64,000 bases of DNA from Polaromonas vacuolata (GCF_012584515.1 NZ_CP051461.1:3591501-3655500), one strand, 5' to 3'. Shown: positions 40,760-51,629, counted from the first letter of the stretch. Notes: generated from the sequence alone by a model not told the origin. Made by a program: numbers and translations.

Positions 40760-41803
40760 TTAGCTGCCAAGGGTTTGGGATAGGGATATTAGTTGCTGCA
40801 TACGCGCTTTGGCCGCGCCGGATTCAATCGCCGCACGTGCGCGGTCAATGCCCTCTTGGAAGCTAGCCGCCACATTGGCCGCATACAGCGCCGCGCCGGC
40901 ATTGAGTATGACGATGTCGCGCGGTGCACCGGCTTGATTGTCGAGCACGCCCAGCAGCATGGCTTTCGATTGCTCAGGCGTGTCCACTCGTAAAGCGCGG
41001 CTACTCGCCATGGCAAGTTTAAAGTCCTCGGGATGCACCTCGTATTCGCTGATCTCACCGTTTTTAAGTTCGCCAACGACGGTGGCTGCGCCCAAACTAA
41101 TCTCGTCCATGCCGTCTTTGCCGTAGACCACCAGCGCATGCTCGGCGCCTAAGCGCTGCAAAGCTCTGATCTGAATGCCGACTAAATCCGCATGAAACAC
41201 ACCCATCAAAATATTCGGCGCACCGGCCGGATTGGTCAGCGGCCCGAGAATATTAAAAATCGTGCGCACGCCCAGCTCTTTGCGAATCGGAGCGACTGCC
41301 TTCATCGCCGGATGGTGATTCGGCGCAAACATAAAGCCGACGCCCACCGCCTCAATACACTGGGCAATAGCTTGCGGCGAAAGATTGATATTGATGCCCA
41401 AGGCCTCAATCACATCGGCACTGCCAGACTTGCTACTCACGCTGCGGCCGCCATGTTTGCTGACTTTTGCACCGGCTGCGGCGGCGACAAACATTGAGCA
41501 AGTCGAGATATTAAAAGTATTTGAGCCGTCGCCGCCAGTGCCGACTATGTCGACCAAATGCGTCTTATCAGCCACATGCACTTTGGTCGAGAACTCGCGC
41601 ATGACTTGGGCTGCGGCGGTGATCTCGCCTATGGTTTCTTTTTTCACGCGCAGCCCGGTGATGATGGCAGCCATCATGACTGGCGACATCTCACCATTCA
41701 TGATCAGGCGCATCAAATGCAGCATCTCATCGTGAAAAATTTCGCGGTGCTCAATGGTTCTTTGCAAGGCTTGTTGCGGGGTAATTTTTTGGCTCTCTGG
41801 CAT
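40760..41803 (-). CDS. trpD: Anthranilate phosphoribosyltransferase
   Basis: This 347-residue enzyme transfers phosphoribose to anthranilate. [17 protein letters not shown] (PRPP-binding) and [21 protein letters not shown] are clear. The ATG at 41803 ([14 protein letters not shown]) has GAGGAG six bases upstream; the longer frame from 41833 lacks such a site. It is followed by trpC. Confidence 0.96.
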   Translation of the reverse strand: MPESQKITPQQALQRTIEHREIFHDEMLHLMRLIMNGEMSPVMMAAIITGLRVKKETIGEITAAAQVMREFSTKVHVADKTHLVDIVGTGGDGSNTFNISTCSMFVAAAAGAKVSKHGGRSVSSKSGSADVIEALGININLSPQAIAQCIEAVGVGFMFAPNHHPAMKAVAPIRKELGVRTIFNILGPLTNPAGAPNILMGVFHADLVGIQIRALQRLGAEHALVVYGKDGMDEISLGAATVVGELKNGEISEYEVHPEDFKLAMASSRALRVDTPEQSKAMLLGVLDNQAGAPRDIVILNAGAALYAANVAASFQEGIDRARAAIESGAAKARMQQLISLSQTLGS

Positions 41804-41817
41804 GCCGTTCTCCTCAG

Positions 41818-41928
41818 TCAAATTTTTATACAAGTTAAAGCCGGGTTGGCGGTGAACGCCAGCCGTAGGCCAAAGCCTATAAACATCAAGCCGGCGACGA
41901 CAAACAAAAGCCGCTGATGACTGTCCAT
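41818..41928 (-). pseudogene. Short frame resembling the C-terminal helix of a LysE-type exporter (possible relic)
   Basis: This 36-codon frame between ltaE and trpD begins [20 protein letters not shown] and continues [10 protein letters not shown]. The hydrophobic helix with [13 protein letters not shown] resembles the last membrane helix of LysE/RhtB amino-acid exporters (typical ending 'GLFxxLGxRLAL'). A transporter gene might once have stood between trpG and trpD. The resemblance is short and by eye; it could be a chance hydrophobic frame. Confidence 0.35.
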
Positions 41929-41949
41929 GGCCGATTATTTTTTTGTCCG

Positions 41950-42990
41950 TCAGGCTTTGAAGAAATCGCGAATCACGCTGGCTGCGTAATCAACGCCGGC
42001 GGCATCAACATTCAGATGCGTCACAAAACGCAGGCGGTAAAGACCGGTCGCTTGCACACCTTTGTCATTCAAATGCTGTACTAATGCGGCGGACTTATCT
42101 CTTGCCGCACCGGTCAAGTCAACAAACAAAATATTCGTTTGCGGCGCTTCGACGGTCAGACCCTCAATGCCACTCAAAGCCGCAGCCAGTCGGCGAGCAA
42201 GCGCATGGTCATCGGCCAATCTGTCGATGTGATGGTCCAGCGCGTAGGACGCAGCAGCCGCCAACATACCAGCTTGACGCATGCCGCCGCCAGCCATTTT
42301 GCGGATCCGGTGGGCGCGGGCAATAAAGTCGCGTGAGCCACACAGCGCCGAACCAATCGGCGCGCCCAAGCCCTTGCTAAAACACACCGAGACGCTGTCA
42401 AAACAACTGGCAATACGCGCAGCCTCAGTACGCGCATCGGCACCGGTTATCGCCGCTTGCGCGACCGCCGCATTGAATAATCGCGCACCATCCAAGTGGC
42501 GCGACAAACCGTGCTGGCTGGCTAAGGCCGTCGCCGCCTGAATGTAATCAAAGGGAATCAGTTTGCCGCCCAAAGTGTTTTCTAGCGCGAGTAATTTGGT
42601 GCGGGCGAAATGCGCGTCATCGGGTTTGATGGCGGCCTCAATATCGGCCAACGCCAAGCTGCCGTCGGCTTGATGCTCTAGCGGCTGCGACTGCACGCTG
42701 CCAAACACCGCCGCGCCGCCGCCTTCCCAGCGATAGCTGTGCTGCATCTGACCGACGATGAATTCGTCGCCGCGCTGGCAATGACTGAGCAGCGCGCAGA
42801 GATTGCTCTGGGTGCCGGTGGGCACGAATAATGCGGCCTCAAAGCCCAGCATAGCGGCGATTTTTTCTTGCAGCGCATTGACGCTCGGGTCGCCGGCAAA
42901 CACATCATCGCCAAGCGGCGCTTCTTGCATCAAGGCGCGCATGGCTGGCGTCGGCTGGGTGACGGTGTCGCTGCGTAAATCAACATGCAT
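41950..42990 (-). CDS. ltaE: Low-specificity L-threonine aldolase
   Basis: This 346-residue PLP enzyme splits threonine or allo-threonine into glycine and acetaldehyde. [32 protein letters not shown], the PLP region [20 protein letters not shown] (Lys in SKGLGAP) and [10 protein letters not shown] identify it. The ATG at 42990 is used; it has GGAG upstream. It lies in the middle of the trp genes, between trpG and trpD, and has no role in tryptophan synthesis, so it probably shares the transcript for other reasons. Confidence 0.92.
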   Translation of the reverse strand: MHVDLRSDTVTQPTPAMRALMQEAPLGDDVFAGDPSVNALQEKIAAMLGFEAALFVPTGTQSNLCALLSHCQRGDEFIVGQMQHSYRWEGGGAAVFGSVQSQPLEHQADGSLALADIEAAIKPDDAHFARTKLLALENTLGGKLIPFDYIQAATALASQHGLSRHLDGARLFNAAVAQAAITGADARTEAARIASCFDSVSVCFSKGLGAPIGSALCGSRDFIARAHRIRKMAGGGMRQAGMLAAAASYALDHHIDRLADDHALARRLAAALSGIEGLTVEAPQTNILFVDLTGAARDKSAALVQHLNDKGVQATGLYRLRFVTHLNVDAAGVDYAASVIRDFFKA

Positions 42991-43053
42991 GGGAATTTGC
43001 TCCGGGCTGCATGCAGCGCGCGCCGCATGCAAATTTAAAAAAAGCAGTCGCCG

Positions 43054-43626
43054 TTAAGCAGCCTGCAAAAGAAAGTTTTTCAGCATCGCGTGACCGTGCT
43101 CAGTGAGAATTGATTCGGGGTGAAACTGCACACCTTGGATCGCCAATTCTTTGTGGCGCACACCCATAATTTCACCGTCATCAGTCCAAGCCGTCACTTC
43201 CAGCACTGCCGGGCAAGTGGCTTTTTCAATCGCTAACGAGTGGTAGCGGTTGACTAAAAAATGCTCGGGTAAGTCGGCAAAAACGCCTTGTTGGGTGGTG
43301 TGAATCACGCTGGTTTTACCGTGCATCAATTGCTGAGCGCGAATGATGTTGCCGCCGAACGCAGCGCCTATGGCTTGATGCCCCAAGCACACGCCGAGTA
43401 TTGGCAACTTACCCGCAAAGTGTTTAATCGCGGCCACCGAAATGCCCGCCTCTGTCGGTGAGCACGGACCGGGCGAGACCACCAGCCTATCGGGCTTGTG
43501 AGCGGCGATGGCTTCAATCGTGATCTCATCGTTGCGAAAGGTCAGCACCTCTGCACCCAGCTCACCAAAGTACTGGACTATGTTGTAGGTGAAGCTGTCG
43601 TAGTTATCGATCATTAATATTTTCAT
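43054..43626 (-). CDS. trpG: Anthranilate synthase glutamine amidotransferase subunit
   Basis: This 190-residue class I amidotransferase feeds ammonia to Trp[27 protein letters not shown], the nucleophile in [11 protein letters not shown], and the His-Glu pair in [13 protein letters not shown] are all present. It could also serve aminodeoxychorismate synthesis (PabA role), as is common when only one such gene exists. It starts 10 bp after trpE. Confidence 0.95.
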   Translation of the reverse strand: MKILMIDNYDSFTYNIVQYFGELGAEVLTFRNDEITIEAIAAHKPDRLVVSPGPCSPTEAGISVAAIKHFAGKLPILGVCLGHQAIGAAFGGNIIRAQQLMHGKTSVIHTTQQGVFADLPEHFLVNRYHSLAIEKATCPAVLEVTAWTDDGEIMGVRHKELAIQGVQFHPESILTEHGHAMLKNFLLQAA

Positions 43627-43636
43627 GACGCTTGCC

Positions 43637-45133
43637 TTATTCCAGACCTTCTTCGACTAACTCGGAGGCACGCAATAAAGCGCGCGCCTTGGCTTCGGTT
43701 TCCCTCCACTCCAGCTCAGGCACAGAGTCGGCAACCACGCCGGCAGCCGCCTGCACATACAGCACTTGGTCTTTAATGATGCCGGTGCGAATGGTGATGG
43801 CCACGTCCATGTCGCCCGAATAACTCAGATAGCCGCAAGCGCCGCCATACAAACCGCGCTTGGTTATCTCAAGCTGGTCAATCACTTCCATCGCATGGAC
43901 TTTGGGTGCGCCGCTCAGCGTACCGGCCGGGAAAGTGGCTTTGAGAACATCCATCGCCGACATGCCATCCAGCAAGTCACCCTCGACGTTGCTGACGATG
44001 TGCATCACATGGCTGTAACGCTCGACCGCAAACGCTTCGGTGACTTTTACGGAACCGGTCTTGGCGATGCGGCCTATGTCGTTGCGCGCCAGGTCTATCA
44101 ACATCACATGTTCGGCGCGTTCCTTGGGATCGTTCACCAATTCAATTTCTGCGGCCTTGTCGGCCTCAGCGTTGGCTGCGCGTGGCCGCGTGCCGGCCAG
44201 CGGACGAATCGTGACGCTTTGGCCGTGCTCGGTTTTTTCTTGCCGCACCAAAATCTCAGGCGAAGCACCCACCACATGGAAGTCACCAAAATGGTAGTAG
44301 TACATGTAGGGGCTGGGATTGAGCGAGCGCAGCGCGCGGTACAGGCTAAGCGGTGATTCGGTATAGCGTTTTTTAATCCGCTGACCGACTTGCACCTGCA
44401 TGAAGTCGCCGGCTTCAATCATTTTTTTGGCTTTTTCGACCGCCGCAATATAGTCGGCCTTGGCAAAATCGCGCTCAGCGGGATGGGACTGAGTTGGCTT
44501 GACAACCGGCGCACTAACTGAGTATTTGAGTTGCTCTTTGAGTTCACGCAGGCGCTTTTTAGCGCTGGCATAGGCTTCGCTCTGCGTCGGATCAGCGTAG
44601 ACGATGAGGTAGAGCTTGCCGGACAAATTGTCAATTACAGCCAGCTCTTCGCATTGCAACAACAAGATATCGGGGCAACCCAAGCTGTCTGGCGGGCAGC
44701 TCGCTTCTAACTTTTTCTCGATATAGCGGACTGCGTCATAGCCAAAGTAGCCGGCCAGACCACCGCAAAAACGCGGCAATCCAGGTGGCAGCGCGACCTT
44801 GAAACGCTTTTGATAGTCGCTGATGAAGTCGAGTGGATTTTGCGGAGAGGTCTCGACGACTTTGCCATCGGTAACCACTTCAGTCAGCACATTTTGACCA
44901 AAGCCCGAGGCGCGTAGCAAGGTGCGCGCTGGCAGACCAATAAAGCTGTAACGCCCAAAACGCTCGCCGCCGACTACGGACTCCAGCAAAAAACTGTATT
45001 TGCCGCCATCGCGGGAGTAAGCCAGTTTGAGGTAGAGCGACAGCGGGGTTTCTAAGTCGGCAAAGGCTTCGAGTATCAAAGGGATACGGTTAAAGCCTTG
45101 TCCGGCCAGGCTTTTGAATTCGAGTTCAGTCAT
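43637..45133 (-). CDS. trpE: Anthranilate synthase component I
   Basis: This is the 498-residue chorismate-using subunit of anthranilate synthase. The N-terminal tryptophan-feedback region ([17 protein letters not shown], containing the ES motif) is followed by the catalytic part: [52 protein letters not shown] and GLYGGACGY. The ATG at 45133 ([13 protein letters not shown]) is preferred over an in-frame start at 45190. A possible leader peptide lies upstream at 45308. Confidence 0.95.
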   Translation of the reverse strand: MTELEFKSLAGQGFNRIPLILEAFADLETPLSLYLKLAYSRDGGKYSFLLESVVGGERFGRYSFIGLPARTLLRASGFGQNVLTEVVTDGKVVETSPQNPLDFISDYQKRFKVALPPGLPRFCGGLAGYFGYDAVRYIEKKLEASCPPDSLGCPDILLLQCEELAVIDNLSGKLYLIVYADPTQSEAYASAKKRLRELKEQLKYSVSAPVVKPTQSHPAERDFAKADYIAAVEKAKKMIEAGDFMQVQVGQRIKKRYTESPLSLYRALRSLNPSPYMYYYHFGDFHVVGASPEILVRQEKTEHGQSVTIRPLAGTRPRAANAEADKAAEIELVNDPKERAEHVMLIDLARNDIGRIAKTGSVKVTEAFAVERYSHVMHIVSNVEGDLLDGMSAMDVLKATFPAGTLSGAPKVHAMEVIDQLEITKRGLYGGACGYLSYSGDMDVAITIRTGIIKDQVLYVQAAAGVVADSVPELEWRETEAKARALLRASELVEEGLE

Positions 45134-45307
45134 CACGGTAGTGTCCTTCACTGACGGCAGGCACAGATTGGCTGCTGCCGATAGATTCATATCAACCCCT
45201 GACTGGCTCAGTCAAGCTTGAGGCGGGGTGGGGATTTTGCCGGGCTGGCAGTCTGAGTTGACTCAGACGTTTAAATCAGAAAGTTAACGCAGACGGTTGA
45301 AGGCGGA

Positions 45308-45373
45308 TCAGCTACGCCAAAGCCAGGCTCCCCGGCCGGCTTGGTCTGTATGAATAGTGCTGTGAATGAGCAT
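45308..45373 (-). CDS. Possible trp leader peptide (trpL candidate)
   Basis: This 21-codon frame lies 175 bp ahead of trpE and ends AGRGAWLWRS then stop, with two Trp codons separated by one Leu, near the end, much as in enterobacterial trpL (which ends GWWRTS). The 316-bp spacer between gph and trpE is otherwise empty. An 8-bp palindrome (GTCTGAGT/ACTCAGAC) follows the frame. I found no U-run terminator after it and the ribosome-binding site is weak, so attenuation is unproven. Confidence 0.35.
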   Translation of the reverse strand: MLIHSTIHTDQAGRGAWLWRS

Positions 45374-45506
45374 GCCAAAGTGTAGCAGCGGGACTTTGCT
45401 TAGCCGTTTCAAGGGCGAATAAAAATTATTCTCTCGACTGAGCCTTAAGCACGGGTTAGCGTCTGCCGAACGACTAGTGACATCACCACTCACGACACTA
45501 TGCACG

Positions 45507-46229
45507 TCATTCCTCACGCCAACACAGCTGCGCCATAGAGTCCATAAAACCATCGGCATCCACTGCAGTGACCGGCACGCCGTGGTTGTAGCCGTAGGTC
45601 AGCAGCAGCACCGGGCAACCCGCTGCGCGTGCGGCGATGGCGTCGTTACTTGAGTCGCCGAGCATCAATGTGCGCGCTGGCAAGCTAGACAGCGCCGCGC
45701 AGGTCTTGAGCAAAGGCAAGGGATCGGGCTTTTTGCGGGCGAATGAATCGCCACCAAAGACTTGGCTAAAAAAGCCGTCCAGCCCTTTGTCTTTGAGCAA
45801 CTCTTGGGCAAACGCTAAGGGCTTGTTGGTCAAGCAAGCCATGCGCAAGCCTTGCTCGCGCATGGCTTGCAGACCCGTCAGCACACCGGGATAAACCTCA
45901 GCATGACGGCCATTAATAGCAGCATAGTGTTTTTGGTAGCGGGTAAAAGCCCATTCAAAAACATCTGTACTGGAGTCCACTGCCGCCTTGGTTGGCGCAA
46001 CGCTGGCGGCGTAGGCCAACACAGAACGGATCAGATTCTCTGACCCCTTGCCCACCATTTCCCGAATCAACGCAGGCTCTAAGGGCGCTAGGTCAGCATA
46101 GTGGGCCGGTAAGTCAGCAAGCATCAAATTAAGCGCGGCAACAAAGTCGCCCATGGTGTCGACCATAGTGCCGTCAAGGTCGATGATGACGGCGTCAAAA
46201 GCGCGGGGATTGAGAAAAATAGGGTTCAA
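45507..46229 (-). CDS. gph: Phosphoglycolate phosphatase
   Basis: This 240-residue HAD-family phosphatase has the nucleophile motif VIIDLDGTMVDT, motif II LACLTNKP, KKPDPLP, and the acidic motif LMLGDSSNDAIAARAAG. It removes phosphate from 2-phosphoglycolate produced by DNA repair or oxygenation. The start is a TTG at 46229 (MNPIFLNPRAFDAV); no ATG fits. It is followed by rpe upstream on the strand (rpe-gph-trpE order), common in betaproteobacteria. Confidence 0.9.
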   Translation of the reverse strand: MNPIFLNPRAFDAVIIDLDGTMVDTMGDFVAALNLMLADLPAHYADLAPLEPALIREMVGKGSENLIRSVLAYAASVAPTKAAVDSSTDVFEWAFTRYQKHYAAINGRHAEVYPGVLTGLQAMREQGLRMACLTNKPLAFAQELLKDKGLDGFFSQVFGGDSFARKKPDPLPLLKTCAALSSLPARTLMLGDSSNDAIAARAAGCPVLLLTYGYNHGVPVTAVDADGFMDSMAQLCWREE

Positions 46230-46297
46230 AACGGGGTGCTATTTGGGTTGGATAAGTCTTAAGCAAGCCTCTAAAAAGGCCGGCCCAAAAAACTAAA

Positions 46298-46984
46298 TTA
46301 CTTCGCTAACTCGAGCCGCATCGCGTCTATCTGGGCCTTGTAATCGGGCTTGCCAAAGATCGCGCTACCAGCCACAAAGGTGTCAGCACCGGCTGAAGCG
46401 GCACGGGCGATATTCTCAGCCTTGATGCCGCCGTCAACTTCTAGGCGAATGTCTTTGCCACTGGCGTTGATACGGCGGCGCGCTTCTTCGATTTTGCGCA
46501 ATGCCGAGTCGATAAAGCTCTGACCACCAAAGCCGGGGTTCACGCTCATGATGAGAATCAGGTCTATATCGTCTATGACCCAATCCAGTACTTCCATAGA
46601 AGAGGCTGGGTTAAACACCAAACCGGCTTTGCAGCCCTTGGCCTTAATGACTTGAATGCTGCGGTGTACGTGGGGCGACGCATCGGGGTGAAAGCTGATC
46701 AAGTCAGCGCCGGCATCGGCAAACGCTGTGGCCAAACTATCGACTGGCTGCACCATTAAATGCACATCAATGGGTACGAGTTGGCCAGAGGCGGTGACGG
46801 CATGGGGTTTGAGCGATTGGCAAATCATGGGCCCAAAACTCAGGTTGGGCACGTAATGGTTGTCCATCACGTCAAAATGAATCCAATCCGCGCCAGCAGC
46901 AATAACGCTCTTGAGCTCATCGCCCAAACGGGCGAAATCGGCGGACAAAATGGAAGGGGCAATGCGGTAGACAGGTTTACTCAT
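46298..46984 (-). CDS. rpe: Ribulose-phosphate 3-epimerase
   Basis: This is a 228-residue TIM-barrel epimerase of the pentose phosphate pathway. [63 protein letters not shown] and LEVDGGI are all diagnostic. The ATG at 46984 is used. It is divergent from apaG, with a 157-bp spacer that must carry both promoters. Confidence 0.96.
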   Translation of the reverse strand: MSKPVYRIAPSILSADFARLGDELKSVIAAGADWIHFDVMDNHYVPNLSFGPMICQSLKPHAVTASGQLVPIDVHLMVQPVDSLATAFADAGADLISFHPDASPHVHRSIQVIKAKGCKAGLVFNPASSMEVLDWVIDDIDLILIMSVNPGFGGQSFIDSALRKIEEARRRINASGKDIRLEVDGGIKAENIARAASAGADTFVAGSAIFGKPDYKAQIDAMRLELAK

Positions 46985-47141
46985 GCGCGGATTGTCGCAG
47001 CAAGGGACGCAAAAGTGCGCGCCAAGGGTTGCAAGCTGGCTCGGGTTAACATGCAAGCCACACTTAGCTAGGCATGCCCTATTCGCCTAAACGCCACACC
47101 CGCTCAACCCCGGCAGTTTTTGCCCTGCGCCAGCCCCCTAC

Positions 47142-47546
47142 ATGCCTAAATACCAATTTTCTTGCGAAGTTGTTGCTCAGTTCATTGCCGAGCAATCCGA
47201 TCCAGACCAATCCGTTTACAGCTTTGCTTATACGGTGACTATCACCAACACCGGCGAGGTAGCGGCGCAACTGATTTCGCGCCACTGGACCATAGTCGAC
47301 AACAAGGGGATGGCCGAAGAGGTCAAGGGCCTGGGCGTCGTGGGCCATCAGCCGCTGCTAAAGCCGGGCGAGTCTTTTCAATACAACAGCGGTTCGCGCT
47401 TGCGCACCTCCAGCGGCACCATGCACGGCAGCTATGCCTGTGTGGCGGTGGACGGTGAAAGCTTTGAAGCGGAAATCCCCATGTTTGTGCTTGAAGCCCA
47501 CATGCCCGGCGATAACCATGGCCTGCCGCAGCGCACGCTGCACTGA
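47142..47546 (+). CDS. apaG: ApaG family protein (Co2+/Mg2+ efflux-associated)
   Basis: This is a 134-residue ApaG with the fibronectin-like fold. YTVTITNTGEVAAQLISRHWTIVD and the C-terminal SGTMHGSYACVAVDGESFEAEIP are diagnostic. Family members are linked to magnesium/cobalt resistance, but the exact role is not known. It lies 15 bp before the recombinase-family gene. Confidence 0.93.
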   Translation: MPKYQFSCEVVAQFIAEQSDPDQSVYSFAYTVTITNTGEVAAQLISRHWTIVDNKGMAEEVKGLGVVGHQPLLKPGESFQYNSGSRLRTSSGTMHGSYACVAVDGESFEAEIPMFVLEAHMPGDNHGLPQRTLH

Positions 47547-47561
47547 CCGTATCAGCAAGCT

Positions 47562-49514
47562 ATGAACGATCTGCAAAGTCTACTGACAACTCTAAACCCC
47601 GACGCGGGGCTGGCCGAGCGCCATGTCTGGTTAATACGTCTATTTGAATGGCTGCGCGGTGACGAAAAATCGGTCACTGACAGTGCTGAGCGCCTGCAAA
47701 CATTTATTAATGCGGTAGAAGCCCAGCCGGAACTCCAAGCCAAACTTCAAGCTTGGTGGCAACTACTGCTGCGAAAAGTCGATATCACCACCTTGCTAGC
47801 CGATTTTGGTTTTGCGCCGCGCACCGCTTTTACCAGCGAGCTGGCCGAGCGCCTGCGCCGAAAACTGCTACCCGGTACGCCCGAGACTACCGATGCGTCC
47901 GAGCTATTCCCGCTAGTCGTGCCATCGCGCTTTGACGCGCAGTGGATGGGTGCATTAGAAGAGCCGCAAATCGCGCAACTCACGCGGCTGCTGACCAGCC
48001 AAAACGAGCTGGACACCCTGCATTGGCAACACAGCCTGATGGACGCTTTGACCTACTGCTCGGCGCAAATACGCGCCACCGGCTTTGCGCCCGAAATCCG
48101 GCTGCGCATTGACAGCAGCCACGGCAGCCAACGCGCCTTTCATGACCTACCCTCGGACATCGAGAGCTTGCGCGGCGAATTTTTCCGGCCGGATCGCGAT
48201 GAAGTGGCCTTGCAAGTGGTAATCAGCCAATACCGCAACCGACTCGACGCCTGCCGCCAAGCGATTAACGGGGTTTACTCACATCTCGATGAAAACGGTA
48301 TTTCTATCGGCATGGTGTTTCGCCTGCGGCAGCTGCGAGGGCGCATGCTGCGGGTACGCGAATTGCTTGATTGCCTGCTTTCAACCACCCCGGCTATCGC
48401 CGCGCAAAAGCTGCTGGTACGCCGCGTAATCACGGCGCAAGAGGGTAAAAGTATTGGCGCTTTGATCAGCACCAACTCTACTTTGCTGGCGGCAAAAATG
48501 GCCGAGCGCAGCGCCGAGACCGGCGAGCACTACATCACCCGCAATGCGGTTCAGTACCGCGAAATGTTGGGTAAAGCCATGGGTGGCGGCGCTGTCACGG
48601 CGATCACTACGCTGCTCAAGTACACCGTGTTGGGCTTGGGACTCACCGCCTTTTGGAGCGGCTTTTGGGCCGGCGTAGCCTACTCCTCAACTTTTATCTT
48701 GATACAACTGCTGCACTGGACACTGGCCACCAAACAGCCAGCCATGACAGCGCCGGCCATGGCTGCCAAGCTCAAAGACATGACCGCGCCAGGTGCACTC
48801 GAGGATTTTGTCGACGAGGTCACGCATTTAGTGCGCTCACAAGTCGCCGCAGTGCTAGGCAACGTATTCATGGTTGTGCCAGCCGTATTACTGGTCAACG
48901 TCATGGTGCAACTAGCCATGCAGCAACCCATGGTTGATCGCGCTGAGGCCATGCACATTCTGCACAGCCTGACGCTGCTAGGACCAACGCTGCTTTGGGC
49001 CGGCTTTACCGGCATGATTTTGTTTGCCTCCAGCATGATTGCAGGCTGGGCTGAAAACTGGTTTGTGGTGCACCGACTCGGCTCGGCGATACGCCACAAT
49101 CCACGCCTGACCAGCCTTTTAGGCTTGGCGCGCGCGCAGCGCTGGTCAGGCTTTATGAGCGAGAATATTTCGGGCTTTGCCTCGAACATCTCGCTCGGCT
49201 TCATGCTCGGCTTGATACCGGCTTTCACCGGATTTTTCGGCTTTGAACTCGAAGCGCGCCATGTCACCTTGTCAACCGGCCAGCTCGCCGCAGCCGGCGC
49301 GTCTTTGGGCCTAGAAGTGTTTAAGCTGCCAGCGCTTTGGTGGTGTGTCGCCTCCATACCGTTGATAGGCGCGCTCAACTTAGGCGTGAGTTTTTACTGC
49401 GCCTTTCGCTTAGCGCTGCAAGCCCACAACGTCAGTTTAAAAGACCGAGCCCGCATTCGCAGCAGCATCTGGGCGCGCATGCGCAGCAAGCCAGCGAGCT
49501 TTTTCATGCCTTGA
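47562..49514 (+). CDS. PF10136 'site-specific recombinase' (Gcr) family membrane protein
   Basis: This 650-residue protein has a soluble N-terminal half (about 1-345) and a C-terminal half with several hydrophobic segments (for example YTVLGLGLTAFWSGFWAGVAYS, GNVFMVVPAVLLVNVMVQLA, GFMLGLIPAFTGFFGF). The segment TRNAVQYREMLGKAMGGGAVTAITTLLKY just before the membrane part is typical of this family. The recombinase name is historical; the membrane character argues against a DNA recombinase and the true function is unknown. Location next to apaG is common in this group. Confidence 0.85.
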   Translation: MNDLQSLLTTLNPDAGLAERHVWLIRLFEWLRGDEKSVTDSAERLQTFINAVEAQPELQAKLQAWWQLLLRKVDITTLLADFGFAPRTAFTSELAERLRRKLLPGTPETTDASELFPLVVPSRFDAQWMGALEEPQIAQLTRLLTSQNELDTLHWQHSLMDALTYCSAQIRATGFAPEIRLRIDSSHGSQRAFHDLPSDIESLRGEFFRPDRDEVALQVVISQYRNRLDACRQAINGVYSHLDENGISIGMVFRLRQLRGRMLRVRELLDCLLSTTPAIAAQKLLVRRVITAQEGKSIGALISTNSTLLAAKMAERSAETGEHYITRNAVQYREMLGKAMGGGAVTAITTLLKYTVLGLGLTAFWSGFWAGVAYSSTFILIQLLHWTLATKQPAMTAPAMAAKLKDMTAPGALEDFVDEVTHLVRSQVAAVLGNVFMVVPAVLLVNVMVQLAMQQPMVDRAEAMHILHSLTLLGPTLLWAGFTGMILFASSMIAGWAENWFVVHRLGSAIRHNPRLTSLLGLARAQRWSGFMSENISGFASNISLGFMLGLIPAFTGFFGFELEARHVTLSTGQLAAAGASLGLEVFKLPALWWCVASIPLIGALNLGVSFYCAFRLALQAHNVSLKDRARIRSSIWARMRSKPASFFMP

Positions 49515-49559
49515 TTCAGCGACTTCAGCGACTAAGACTACGCACGCTATGCTTGCTGC

Positions 49560-50546
49560 ATGCCAAACCCTATCGGAGAATTCGACCTCATCGCCCGCTA
49601 CTTCACCCGACCAGCACGCCAAGCCGTGCTTGGTGTGGGTGATGATTGCGCACTGATTCAACCCGGCGTCGGCATGCAGTTGGCTATCTCCAGTGACATG
49701 CTGGTCGAGGGCAGACATTTTTTCCCTGATGTAGACCCAGCCACGCTAGGTCACAAAGCATTGGCAGTCAACCTCAGCGACTTAGCCGCTTGCGGCGCTA
49801 CGCCCCTAGGGTTCACCTTGGCCCTAGCCCTGCCCCGGGTGGATACCGACTGGCTGGCCGGATTCTCACGCGGCCTGTGGGCGCTGGCCGATTTGCATGG
49901 CTGCGAACTCATAGGCGGTGACACGACTTGCGGGCCGCTCAACATTTGCATCACGGTTTTTGGCGAACTGCCACAAGGCCAAGCGCTGCTGCGCTCTGGC
50001 GCTAAGGTGGGCGATGACATCTACGTCAGCGGCACGCTAGGCCAAGCGCGGCTGGCACTCGATGCGCTGCGCGGAACGCTAGCCCTGCCAGCGCCGCTGT
50101 TAGCGCTAAGCAGACAGCGGCTAGAACAACCCACACCACGCCTAGCACTAGGCCAAGCGCTGCGCGGCATAGCCAGCGCCGCCATAGACATCAGCGACGG
50201 TTTGACTGGCGACTTGGGCCATATCCTCAAAGCCAGTGGCTTAGGTGCCAGTTTAGAGACGGCTGTCGCCATCGACTTACTTGCGCATGACGCCGACCGC
50301 GCAGCTTTTGCCAGCGTTTTATCCACCGCGCAACAACTCGACTATGTGCTCGCTGGTGGCGACGACTACGAGCTGGCTTTTTGCGCGCCGTTTCAAGCCA
50401 GAGCAGCCGTCCAAGCCGCAGCAGAAAAAAGCCATACACCGGTCACACGCATAGGCCGTACCCAAGCCCAAACCGGCCTGCGTCTGCAACAAGCTAATGG
50501 CACTTTTCTGACGCAGAAATCCAAGTCTTTCGATCACTTTGCCTGA
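49560..50546 (+). CDS. thiL: Thiamine-monophosphate kinase
   Basis: This 328-residue kinase makes thiamine diphosphate from thiamine monophosphate. IGEFDLIARYF, GVGDDCALI, SSDMLVEGRHF, KALAVNLSDLAACGATP, GGDTTCGP and DISDGLTGDLGHI are the conserved metal and ATP sites of ThiL. The start ATG at 49560 fits. It is on the same strand as the recombinase-family gene, 45 bp apart. Confidence 0.95.
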   Translation: MPNPIGEFDLIARYFTRPARQAVLGVGDDCALIQPGVGMQLAISSDMLVEGRHFFPDVDPATLGHKALAVNLSDLAACGATPLGFTLALALPRVDTDWLAGFSRGLWALADLHGCELIGGDTTCGPLNICITVFGELPQGQALLRSGAKVGDDIYVSGTLGQARLALDALRGTLALPAPLLALSRQRLEQPTPRLALGQALRGIASAAIDISDGLTGDLGHILKASGLGASLETAVAIDLLAHDADRAAFASVLSTAQQLDYVLAGGDDYELAFCAPFQARAAVQAAAEKSHTPVTRIGRTQAQTGLRLQQANGTFLTQKSKSFDHFA

Positions 50547-50705
50547 GCTTCAAACGCACAAACAGCGCCGCAGCGAATCGCCTGAAATAAGCTTAGAAGC
50601 TAAAGGCGGGGTATGACTCGTTAAAATCAAACCACTTTAGGCTGAGCACTCACGCTTCAGACCCTGCCCCGACCATATCGTCCAACCCCTTTTTTATTGG
50701 CCACC

Positions 50706-51479
50706 ATGAGCGCATTCAACGACGAACAAGTACTCAGCGTCCACCACTGGACCGACAAGCTTTTCACCTTCACCACCACCCGCGATCCATCGCTGCGTTT
50801 TAGCAACGGCCACTTCACCATGATTGGTCTGCGCGTAAACGGCAAACCACTGCTGCGCGCCTACAGCATAGTCAGCGCAAATTACGAAGAGCAGTTGGAG
50901 TTTTTAAGCATTAAAGTTGCGGACGGTCCATTGACCTCACGCCTGCAACACATCCAAGTGGGCGACAGCATTGTGGTCGGCCGCAAGCCAACCGGCACAC
51001 TGTTAATTGACTATTTACTGCCCGGCAAGCGCCTGTATTTGCTGTCCACCGGCACCGGTTTAGCGCCCTTCATGAGCATCATCCGCGACCCCGCCACCTA
51101 TGAAGCTTTTGAGCAAGTGATCTTGGTTCACGGCGTGCGCCAAGCCGATGAGCTGGCCTATAACGAGCTGCTCACCGAGCACTTGCCCCAGCATGAATTC
51201 TTAGGCGAGATGATTAGCAAGCAACTGCTTTACTACCCCACGGTGACACGCGAGTCTTACCGCAATATGGGTCGGGTTACCGAGCTCATGGAAAGCGGCA
51301 AATTGTTTGACGACCTGAAACTGCCAGGCCTAGATCCACTGAACGACCGAGTCATGTTGTGCGGCAGCCCAGCCATGCTCAAAGACCTCAAACACATGCT
51401 GGAGACACGCGGCTTTAAAGAAGGCAACACGTCGCGGCCAGGTGACTTTGTGATTGAGCGGGCGTTTGCCGAGCAATAA
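50706..51479 (+). CDS. fpr: Ferredoxin-NADP+ reductase
   Basis: This 257-residue FAD enzyme of the bacterial FPR type exchanges electrons between NADPH and ferredoxin or flavodoxin. RAYSIVSANYEEQLEFLSIKV (FAD site), KPTGTLLIDYLLPGKRLYLLSTGTGLAPFMS (NADP site) and VMLCGSPAMLKDLKHMLE fit. The ATG at 50706 (MSAFNDEQVL) is chosen over the TTG at 50697. It is often part of the oxidative stress response. Confidence 0.93.
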   Translation: MSAFNDEQVLSVHHWTDKLFTFTTTRDPSLRFSNGHFTMIGLRVNGKPLLRAYSIVSANYEEQLEFLSIKVADGPLTSRLQHIQVGDSIVVGRKPTGTLLIDYLLPGKRLYLLSTGTGLAPFMSIIRDPATYEAFEQVILVHGVRQADELAYNELLTEHLPQHEFLGEMISKQLLYYPTVTRESYRNMGRVTELMESGKLFDDLKLPGLDPLNDRVMLCGSPAMLKDLKHMLETRGFKEGNTSRPGDFVIERAFAEQ

Positions 51480-51629
51480 TGCATTGCTAACTAGCTCTAC
51501 GCATTAAGTGGACGCTAGCCGCAGCCAAACTAAGAGCTGCATTGGTGAGTTGGCGCAAAGCAGTTGCGGCAGATAATAGAAAAAATCTGCCGTAAAAAAT
51601 TCATACTTTCCCTTAAACAGGAGACTGCA

